Source of the DNA: Prevotellaceae bacterium
GTDB lineage: Bacteria > Bacteroidota > Bacteroidia > Bacteroidales > Bacteroidaceae
Assembly (NCBI GenBank): GCA_030523505.1
Contig: JAUNIK010000053.1
Location: forward strand, 1 to 7,851
Reading direction: 5' to 3'
Length of the DNA stretch: 7,851 nt
Position 1 is the first letter of the stretch. Each line of letters begins with the position of its first letter. The position numbers were made by a program, and so were the translations under genes. Positions 1-5,145 of this stretch are shown piece after piece. The notes below the pieces were generated by a model. That model was not told the DNA's origin. It saw only the letters and a list, made by a program, of their open reading frames with translations, and did not search any database.

Positions 1-2035
1 CGATGATATAATATGGCGAACCTGGACAGACAGGATAGAATCCCAGTGAGGTGAAGATGTACCATGCCGACATCTGACCAGCGTCATCGTTGCCCGAAAG
101 TCCGTCAGCGCCGACATTATACTCGGTGTTCATGATGTGACGCACCACCTTCTGGGTCTTCCAAGGTTGACCGGCATAGTTGAACATGAATGCCACCTGA
201 TGGCATGGCTCGTTGCCGTGCCAGTAGATGTTCTCGCTGAACATCGAGTCGAGTTTTTCGATGTATCGCTCCTTGCCACCCATCACTTCCATCAATCCAT
301 AGACATCGTGAGGCACATACCATGAGTAGTGGGCTGGATAGCCCTCGGTGATGAACGGGCAGAACTTCGTCACGTTGTTGTCTTTCAGGAATGTACCGTC
401 CTCATGGCGTCCCTGAGCCCAGCCTGTTGCTGGATCGAACACATTCTTATAGTTCTTCGAACGCTCTTTCAAGACGGCAGCCTCTTCCTTGTGGCCGAGA
501 GCTTCGGCGAGGATAGACAGCACAAAGTCATCGTAGGCATATTCCAATGTTCGCGACACCTGCTCGCCTTTGTGGAATGCCTCGTTCACAGGATCCTCGA
601 GAGGAATGTATCCATATTTCGTATAACTGTCGAGAGCACGACGGCCCTTTCCGTCGGCGTAGTCTTGGAAGTTGTCTGGCTGTTCGAAGGCGTTCTTACG
701 AAGTGCCTCCCATGCTTTGTCAATGTCGAAGTTGCGGATGCCTTTCATATAAGCATCGGTGATGAGCGAAGCACAGTGGTCACCGATCATCTCCGATGTG
801 AAACTGTTCCAGCAAGGGAAGATAGGTAGCCAGCCACCCTGATCGTACTTGTCGAGCAGCGACTGTATCATCTCGCCCGACTGCTGTGGGTAGAGGATGC
901 TCAGCAATGGGTGCTCGGCACGATAGGTGTCCCACATTGAATAATCGTCATAGTAGGTGCCGTCGGTTTTGGCGAATGTGCCGTTGCCGGCGAAGGTAGG
1001 GTGGCGACCGTCAGCATCGTTGATGGCGTGAGGCAGGAACGATGAGTGGTAGAGCGAGGTGTAGAACTTCTGCTTTGCTATGCTGTCGGGAGTCTCCACC
1101 TCGATGGCAGCAAGGCGCTCCACCCATGTGTCGTGCAACTGGTTCTTTATCTTGTCGAAATCCCAGTCTGGGTTCTCTGCTACCATGTTCTTCTTTGCGC
1201 CGTCAACATCGCAGAACGATGATGAAACCTTCACGAGCACTTCCTCGCCGGCTTCTACATTGAAGGTGATATATGCTGCGAGGTTACCCTTGTTGGCGAG
1301 TGTCTTTGCACCCTCGGTGATGGTATCGCCGTTTGCTACGCCATAGGCTGTTATCTCTTTCTTTGTCTCGATGTTGAAGTATCCGTTGAAACCAGCATAT
1401 TCGCCCCATCCCTGATAGATGCGATGCACAGGGTTCATGCCTGTCACGCGACCTTCCTCGGTGTTGATTGTTACCTCACCCATGCCCTCGTCGCTGTTTG
1501 GGGCAATGATGAGATGCGCCTCACCACCTTTGTTGAATGTGAAACGGAAGATACCTGTGCGTGAGGTGCCAGTCATCTCGGCTTTAACATCGTAATCGAG
1601 CAAATCAACAGAATAATAGTAAGGTGTCGATACCTCTTTATCGTGCGTAAAGCTGCTGGCACGATCTTCGGCGGTGCACTTCAGGTCACCGAACACAGGC
1701 ATGATGCTCACCGAACCGTAGTCCTGTGTGCAACCACCCACGATCCAGTGTGAGTTGCGGAAACCGCGAATCTTGTCACGGAAGTAATAGTATGGCGACA
1801 CCGACTTCTTCTCGGTATCAGGTTCTGTCACGGCAGTCCAGAAATTCATGCCGTTAGGCACGAGCACTGCCGGGATTGTCTGGCCATGCTGAGCATCGAT
1901 GTCCGACGATGGACTAACATCGGTCTGGCCAGTACCGACCATCGGGTCAACGAAGACGGTGTTGTCTGTAATCTGAGGCTTGTTGGCACATGACGTAATG
2001 AGCACTGTAGCCAAGGCAATGATAAACTTTCTCAT
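1..2035 (-). CDS. GH92 alpha-mannosidase, lipoprotein, 3' end cut by window edge
   Basis: Exo-acting, calcium-dependent alpha-mannosidase family that trims mannose from N-glycans or mannans, probably anchored in the periplasm or outer membrane. The frame is open for 678 codons from the ATG at 2035 to the left edge without a stop; full GH92 enzymes are somewhat longer, so probably several tens of residues are missing. The N-terminus is a lipoprotein signal (positive start, hydrophobic stretch, lipobox I-T-S-C with Cys16). A beta-sandwich domain follows, with GFRNSHW at 91-97 and then a C-T-Q-D-Y-G segment, and after that the (alpha/alpha)6 barrel. Family motifs are clear: W-D-T-Y-R-A-E-H-P at 368, T-E-G with candidate catalytic acid Glu564, H-G-N-E-P at 606-610, and G-N-D-D-A-G-Q-M-S-A-W from 648 with the candidate base aspartates 650/651. 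Linkage preference (alpha-1,2, -1,3, -1,4 or -1,6) cannot be settled from sequence. It is transcribed divergently from the GH29 gene. Confidence 0.95.
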   Translation of the reverse strand, partial: MRKFIIALATVLITSCANKPQITDNTVFVDPMVGTGQTDVSPSSDIDAQHGQTIPAVLVPNGMNFWTAVTEPDTEKKSVSPYYYFRDKIRGFRNSHWIVGGCTQDYGSVSIMPVFGDLKCTAEDRASSFTHDKEVSTPYYYSVDLLDYDVKAEMTGTSRTGIFRFTFNKGGEAHLIIAPNSDEGMGEVTINTEEGRVTGMNPVHRIYQGWGEYAGFNGYFNIETKKEITAYGVANGDTITEGAKTLANKGNLAAYITFNVEAGEEVLVKVSSSFCDVDGAKKNMVAENPDWDFDKIKNQLHDTWVERLAAIEVETPDSIAKQKFYTSLYHSSFLPHAINDADGRHPTFAGNGTFAKTDGTYYDDYSMWDTYRAEHPLLSILYPQQSGEMIQSLLDKYDQGGWLPIFPCWNSFTSEMIGDHCASLITDAYMKGIRNFDIDKAWEALRKNAFEQPDNFQDYADGKGRRALDSYTKYGYIPLEDPVNEAFHKGEQVSRTLEYAYDDFVLSILAEALGHKEEAAVLKERSKNYKNVFDPATGWAQGRHEDGTFLKDNNVTKFCPFITEGYPAHYSWYVPHDVYGLMEVMGGKERYIEKLDSMFSENIYWHGNEPCHQVAFMFNYAGQPWKTQKVVRHIMNTEYNVGADGLSGNDDAGQMSAWYIFTSLGFYPVCPGSPYYII

Positions 2036-2072
2036 ATTCAATTGCTGAGGTGTTGTGTAATAATTTCCGTTG

Positions 2073-2104
2073 CAAAGATAATAAATATTACAGAGATATG
2101 CAAG
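2073..2104 (-). promoter_or_regulatory. Bacteroidetes-type promoter of the GH92 gene
   Basis: Read on the minus strand, CTTG (2104-2101) is followed by a 20-base spacer and TATCTTTG (2080-2073), an exact match to the TAnnTTTG -7 element of Bacteroidetes housekeeping promoters; the -33 element differs from TTTG by one base. Transcription would start near 2065, giving a leader of about 30 bases before the ATG at 2035. No Shine-Dalgarno sequence is evident. Confidence 0.75.
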
Positions 2105-2153
2105 ATTCTTTTGTGCAAACTGACTCTACATATATTAGATAATTGCCCAAAAA

Positions 2154-2185
2154 TTTGCATAAGTCGTTGTAAATTTATAATTTTG
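2154..2185 (+). promoter_or_regulatory. Bacteroidetes-type promoter of the GH29 gene
   Basis: TTTG at 2154-2157, a 20-base spacer and TAATTTTG at 2178-2185 fit the TTTG/TAnnTTTG consensus at both elements. Transcription would begin near 2192, about 25 bases before the ATG at 2217. It is back to back with the GH92 promoter, with 49 bases between the two -33 elements, which leaves room for a shared regulator. No obvious operator palindrome was seen there. Confidence 0.8.
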
Positions 2186-2196
2186 AGGCAGAAATA

Positions 2197-2215
2197 ACTA
2201 AAACCTATTTTTAAT
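2197..2215 (+). promoter_or_regulatory. AT-rich leader block shared with the GH89 gene
   Basis: ACTAAAACC (2197-2205) runs directly into TATTTTTAAT (2206-2215), one base before the ATG. The same two blocks occur in the same order before the GH89 gene. There is no Shine-Dalgarno motif; in Bacteroidetes an unstructured AT-rich leader is a usual route to translation initiation. The role of the ACTAAAACC block is unknown. Confidence 0.5.
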
Positions 2216-2216
2216 T

Positions 2217-4070
2217 ATGAAATTACGTGCGTATTTTGTATTGATGCTTTTGTGCTGTGTGACAGTGAATTCGTGGGCACAGAAAAGCGTGACAGCTCCA
2301 GAACCTATCGGTCCGTTGCCTGATCAGTATCAGATTGACTGGCAGAAGATGGAGACCTATGCGTTTGTTCATTACGGTCTCAACACTTTCAATGACCGTG
2401 AGTGGGGCTATGGCGACTCAGATCCAAAGTCTTTCAACCCATCGCGAATGGATGTCGATCAGTGGGTGAAAACCTTCAAAGAGGCTGGCATGAAGGGTGT
2501 TATCATGGTGGCAAAGCATCATGACGGTTTCACGATGTGGCCTTGCGAACTGACGGATTACAACATCACTAACTCATCGTATGACGGTCCGAAGAACAAG
2601 GACGGTAAGGTGGATGTTGTCCAGGAGTTGCGTGACGCCTGTGACAAATACGGATTGAAGATGGGTCTCTATCTGTCGCCATGGGATCGTAACTACGCCG
2701 GCTATGGTACACAGGATTATATCAATTATTATTACAAACAGTTGGAGCAGATCATGACTCGCTACGGAGAACTGTTCGAGGTGTGGTTCGATGGCGCCAA
2801 TGGTGGTGACGGCTATTATGGTGGTGCCCGTGAGGAACGAAAGATCGACCGTCGTACATATTATAACTTCCCGAAGATCAACGAGATGGTGCATAAGTGG
2901 CAGCCGAATGCGGCAATCTTCTCCGACGGAGGTCCTGGTTGTCGTTGGGTGGGCAATGAGAACGGCTATGCCAGTGCCACCAACTGGGCGTTCCTCCGTA
3001 TCAATGAGGTGTACCCAGGTTATCCAGAGTATCGCACATTGCAGTTCGGTCACGCCGATGGCGACAAGTGGGTACCATCAGAGTGTGACGTGAGCATCCG
3101 TCCGGGATGGTTCTATCATCCGGAAGAAGACGACAAGGTGAAGACTCCGGAGCAGTTGACCGACCTATATTACCGCAGTGTAGGTCATAACGGAACATTC
3201 CTCCTGAACTTCCCTGTTGACCGTGAAGGTCGCGTACATCCTATCGATAGTATGAATGCTGTAGCATATCATAAAATCGTACAGAAGGAACTGGCTCATA
3301 ACCTCCTCGCTGGTATCAAGGCGAAGGTCAGCACAGTGCGCGGTAAGGCATTTGCTGCAGCCAATATCACCGATGGCGATTGGGATTCATACTGGGCAAC
3401 ACCCGACGGAGAAACATCGGGAACGGTGACCTTCAACTTCAAGAAGGCTACAAAGATTAACCGCTTGATGTTGCAGGAATATATACCGTTAGGCCAGCGT
3501 GTAAAGGCGTTCACGGTAGAAGTGAATGTCGGTGGTAAGTGGCAGACTGTTGATTGCGGTGAGGAGACCACCACTATAGGCTATAAGCGTCTGCTCCGTT
3601 TCCCTACTGTCGAGGCAAAGGCTCTGCGTATAAATATCACCGATGCCCGTGGACCACTGTGTATCAATAATATCGAGGCGTTCTATGGTGGCGAAGGCAG
3701 TGATAGAATCTTTACAGAAAAGACTCGTGAGATTCGTAGCATTAATTATAAAGAGGTGAAGCGAACAGCCACAGAGGTAGTGCTTGACTTCGGTGGTGAC
3801 CGCCTCCTCAATGCCTTCCATTATATGCCAGAGCAGAGTGACTACAACAAGGGACTTGTGAGCAACTACGAACTCTGGACCTGCGATGCAGAAGGTAATC
3901 CGCAGACATTGATTCGTGAGGGCGAGTTCTCGAATATCAACAATAATCCGATATTACAGACAGTGTTCTTTGCTCCGACAAAGACTCGCTATCTGCTCTT
4001 CCGTGCCACAAGGATGGTCCACGAAGGTGAGCCGATAGATTGGGAGAAATTGGGAGCGGAGAGTTTGTAA
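2217..4070 (+). CDS. Secreted GH29 alpha-L-fucosidase with two discoidin-like modules
   Basis: Retaining alpha-L-fucosidase that removes terminal fucose from host glycans. The start is fixed by the promoter and leader and by a signal peptide (residues 1-21, cleavage after S-W-A before Gln22; no convincing lipobox). The catalytic (beta/alpha)8 domain covers about 35-365, with H-Y-G at 52-54, K-H-H-D-G-F at 100-105, nucleophile Asp192 in E-V-W-F-D-G-A-N, and R-W-V-G-N-E-N-G from 243, where Glu248 is the likely acid/base by analogy with the GH29-B (alpha-1,3/1,4, Lewis-type) branch. That subfamily placement is an inference from motifs. Two beta-sandwich modules of the F5/8 type C (discoidin) kind follow, about 368-491 and 500-605, the first clearer than the second; in this family such modules bind or position glycan. 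The stop lies 1-2 bases before repeat A, and the gene is convergent with the GDPD gene. Confidence 0.96.
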   Translation: MKLRAYFVLMLLCCVTVNSWAQKSVTAPEPIGPLPDQYQIDWQKMETYAFVHYGLNTFNDREWGYGDSDPKSFNPSRMDVDQWVKTFKEAGMKGVIMVAKHHDGFTMWPCELTDYNITNSSYDGPKNKDGKVDVVQELRDACDKYGLKMGLYLSPWDRNYAGYGTQDYINYYYKQLEQIMTRYGELFEVWFDGANGGDGYYGGAREERKIDRRTYYNFPKINEMVHKWQPNAAIFSDGGPGCRWVGNENGYASATNWAFLRINEVYPGYPEYRTLQFGHADGDKWVPSECDVSIRPGWFYHPEEDDKVKTPEQLTDLYYRSVGHNGTFLLNFPVDREGRVHPIDSMNAVAYHKIVQKELAHNLLAGIKAKVSTVRGKAFAAANITDGDWDSYWATPDGETSGTVTFNFKKATKINRLMLQEYIPLGQRVKAFTVEVNVGGKWQTVDCGEETTTIGYKRLLRFPTVEAKALRINITDARGPLCINNIEAFYGGEGSDRIFTEKTREIRSINYKEVKRTATEVVLDFGGDRLLNAFHYMPEQSDYNKGLVSNYELWTCDAEGNPQTLIREGEFSNINNNPILQTVFFAPTKTRYLLFRATRMVHEGEPIDWEKLGAESL

Positions 4071-4071
4071 A

Positions 4072-4108
4072 GCCTCACCCCCAGCCCCTCTCCAATAGAG
4101 AGGGGGGA
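4072..4108 (+). repeat. Palindromic C-rich repeat, copy A
   Basis: A C-rich arm (4073-4084) leads into a hairpin: CCCCTCTC (4085-4092) pairs with GAGAGGGG (4098-4105), eight bases with a five-base loop. It starts one base after the fucosidase stop. It matches copies C and D in layout: outer C-rich arm ending in a CAGCC-like step, then a hairpin whose far side is G-rich. Similar C-rich palindromes are common between genes in Bacteroidetes. Confidence 0.8.
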
Positions 4109-4141
4109 CCATTCCGGGAAAAAGATTACGACAAAAGAATT

Positions 4142-4191
4142 CCCCCTCCAAAGTTCACCTATATAAGGGTAAAACTTGGAGGGGGCTTTTT
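4142..4191 (+). terminator. Intrinsic terminator / palindrome B between convergent genes
   Basis: CCCCCTCCAA (4142-4151) pairs perfectly with TTGGAGGGGG (4176-4185); GTT (4153-4155) pairs with AAC (4173-4175) after one bulged A, closing a loop of about 17 bases. The plus strand continues as C then TTTTT (4187-4191), a standard rho-independent terminator for the fucosidase transcript. On the minus strand the stem is followed by a weaker T-containing stretch, so it may also stop GDPD transcripts. It lies between repeats A and C and may itself be a dispersed repeat. Confidence 0.7.
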
Positions 4192-4192
4192 A

Positions 4193-4234
4193 CTCCCCTC
4201 TCCTGGTGGGAGGGGAGGGCGGGGGAGGGGCTCC
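4193..4234 (-). repeat. Palindromic repeat, copy C (inverted relative to A)
   Basis: CTCCCCTC (4193-4200) pairs with GAGGGGAG (4210-4217). The G-rich arm (4218-4231) is the inverted counterpart of the C-rich outer arm of copies A and D. On the minus strand it begins GCCCCTCCCCCGCCCTCCCC, close to copy D. It ends on the first base of the GDPD stop codon complement. The plus strand holds five G-runs of three or more separated by single bases (4208-4230), a strong potential G-quadruplex. Confidence 0.8.
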
Positions 4235-4992
4235 TATCTCTTCACCCTCTTATTTGCTCTATCTGGATGGCGGGTGGTGATGTTGTCAGGATAGTAGCCA
4301 GCAGCATCGCGAATCTGTGAACGCTTGTTTGGTGTCCATACAGAGAGTTTGTATCCGTTGCGGTGCAACCAGTTGCTCAATGTCTGGTTGGCCATAGAAT
4401 AGTGGCAGTTGATACCCACAGCGCCTGTGCGGCGAAGCATCATCAGAATCTCGTTGAGATAGTGAGAGTCGTAGTAGCGCTTTGGATCGAGGTCGCAGTT
4501 GAGGTAGTATTTCACCTCAGGGAACCTCTGGCGAACTATCATCACATCGTTTTCACGAATACCAGTGAGGAACACCTGATTGATCATACCGTGACGAAGC
4601 ACCATCTGACGCAGCGAAGCAAGGACAGAGGTGTTCTTGATGTCGAGATTCACCTTTGTGCGAGTGCCGCGAATCATCTCCAATGCACGGTCAACCTCAT
4701 AGCCAGTGAGGTCGTTAGGCACCTGATCGTGGTACATCACCAGTGTGCCATTAGGACGGATGTTAACATCGAATTCGAGAATCTCGACATTGTTGCGCAG
4801 AGCAGTCTCGATATAACGCAGCGAGTTATCGGGAGTGCCGTAAGCACCGCTATGAGCAGTGATGGTGGTGTGAGTAGTGGGGAGTGTGGAGTGAGAATTC
4901 TGGTACATTCGCTGACTGTTCAGTTCGGTAAGACCGATACAGTTTGTGAAGAGAAATGGTGCAGCAAGAACTGCAAGAATAGTCTTTTTCAT
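4234..4992 (-). CDS. Exported glycerophosphodiester phosphodiesterase-like protein
   Basis: Member of the GDPD/PLC-like phosphodiesterase fold, which splits glycerophosphodiesters into an alcohol and glycerol phosphate. The family signature is recognisable: H-S-G (47-49) in place of H-R-G, P-D-N-S (54-57) in place of P-E-N-T, metal ligands Glu73 and Asp75 in E-F-D, His88-Asp89, an N-L-D-I-K segment with Asp117, and V-W-T-P-N (218-222) near the C-terminus. Both candidate catalytic histidines (47, 88) are present. The insertion after His88 is short, consistent with the small size (252 residues). The N-terminus is a signal peptide, perhaps a lipoprotein with Cys18, but F-T-N-C is a poor lipobox. 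A Ser/Thr/His-rich linker (33-45) precedes the domain. The natural substrate is unknown. It is divergent from the GH89 gene and convergent with the fucosidase, with its own promoter. Confidence 0.88.
   Translation of the reverse strand: MKKTILAVLAAPFLFTNCIGLTELNSQRMYQNSHSTLPTTHTTITAHSGAYGTPDNSLRYIETALRNNVEILEFDVNIRPNGTLVMYHDQVPNDLTGYEVDRALEMIRGTRTKVNLDIKNTSVLASLRQMVLRHGMINQVFLTGIRENDVMIVRQRFPEVKYYLNCDLDPKRYYDSHYLNEILMMLRRTGAVGINCHYSMANQTLSNWLHRNGYKLSVWTPNKRSQIRDAAGYYPDNITTRHPDRANKRVKR
4857..4896 (-). repeat. CACTC-rich low-complexity stretch inside the GDPD gene
   Basis: On the coding strand several CACTC/CACTAC-like units follow one another and encode a Ser/Thr/Pro/His linker (residues 33-45) between the signal peptide and the catalytic domain. 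Composition differs from the rest of the gene. Probably a degenerate simple repeat tolerated in a flexible linker. Confidence 0.4.
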
Positions 4993-4997
4993 ATTAT

Positions 4998-5002
4998 TCC
5001 TT
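4998..5002 (-). promoter_or_regulatory. Shine-Dalgarno-like site of the GDPD gene
   Basis: AAGGA on the minus strand lies five bases before the ATG at 4992. It is the only gene here with a recognisable Shine-Dalgarno sequence, and it supports this start codon. Confidence 0.5.
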
Positions 5003-5028
5003 TTTTAATTAATCAGTATTTGTGATTG

Positions 5029-5036
5029 CAAATATA
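5029..5036 (-). promoter_or_regulatory. -7 element of the GDPD promoter
   Basis: TATATTTG on the minus strand is an exact TAnnTTTG match, about 36 bases before the start codon. No good TTTG element was found at the expected 19-21 bases upstream, so the promoter may be weaker or need an activator. Confidence 0.5.
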
Positions 5037-5078
5037 CAAAATAATAAATACAATAAAGTATTTTGTGTAGGGAAAATG

Positions 5079-5110
5079 CTTGGTTATAATGTTTCTTTTT
5101 AGTAATTTTG
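5079..5110 (+). promoter_or_regulatory. Bacteroidetes-type promoter of the GH89 gene
   Basis: CTTG at 5079-5082, a 20-base spacer and TAATTTTG at 5103-5110. The -7 element is identical to that of the fucosidase gene; the CTTG -33 variant is the one used by the GH92 gene. Transcription would start near 5117, about 29 bases before the ATG. Confidence 0.75.
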
Positions 5111-5119
5111 CATTTGATT

Positions 5120-5143
5120 ACTAAAACCTCTACTATTTTTAAT
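5120..5143 (+). promoter_or_regulatory. AT-rich leader block shared with the GH29 gene
   Basis: ACTAAAACC (5120-5128) and TATTTTTAAT (5134-5143) repeat the fucosidase leader, here with five extra bases (TCTAC) between the two blocks. There is no Shine-Dalgarno motif before the ATG at 5146. Confidence 0.5.
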
Positions 5144-5145
5144 AT

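Larger units (their letters stand above)
4072..4234. mobile_element. Possible gene-less (MITE-like) unit A-B-C
   Basis: Copies A and C are related repeats in opposite orientation with their C-rich/G-rich arms facing outward, enclosing about 85 bases that consist mainly of palindrome B. The unit fills the whole gap between two stop codons. The same outer-arm plus hairpin design brackets the DUF559 gene at the right end. No target-site duplication could be recognised, so a mobile origin is an inference; it could equally be independent repeat insertions at a transcription-end region. Confidence 0.35.

Noticed and set aside
329..829. A 166-codon plus-strand open frame opposite the GH92 gene
   Set aside because: It lies entirely within the GH92 coding region, whose catalytic motifs are continuous on the minus strand.
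2217..2280. Lipoprotein signal for the fucosidase because of the Cys13-Cys14 pair
   Set aside because: The residues before the cysteines (L-M-L-L) do not form a lipobox, whereas S-W-A before Gln22 is a good signal peptidase I site.
4072..4234. CRISPR array or tRNA/riboswitch in the repeat-rich gap
   Set aside because: There are no evenly spaced direct repeats with unique spacers, and no cloverleaf or known riboswitch core; the structure is a set of inverted, G/C-rich hairpins.
4040..4294. An 84-codon plus-strand open frame across the gap between the fucosidase and GDPD genes
   Set aside because: It overlaps the fucosidase end out of frame, is built mostly from translated repeats A, B and C (proline/glycine-rich text typical of such repeats), and has no promoter or leader of its own.
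4363..5025. A 220-codon plus-strand open frame opposite the GDPD gene
   Set aside because: The minus-strand frame has family motifs, a signal peptide, a Shine-Dalgarno-like site and a promoter; the plus-strand product resembles nothing and would overlap the GDPD promoter.
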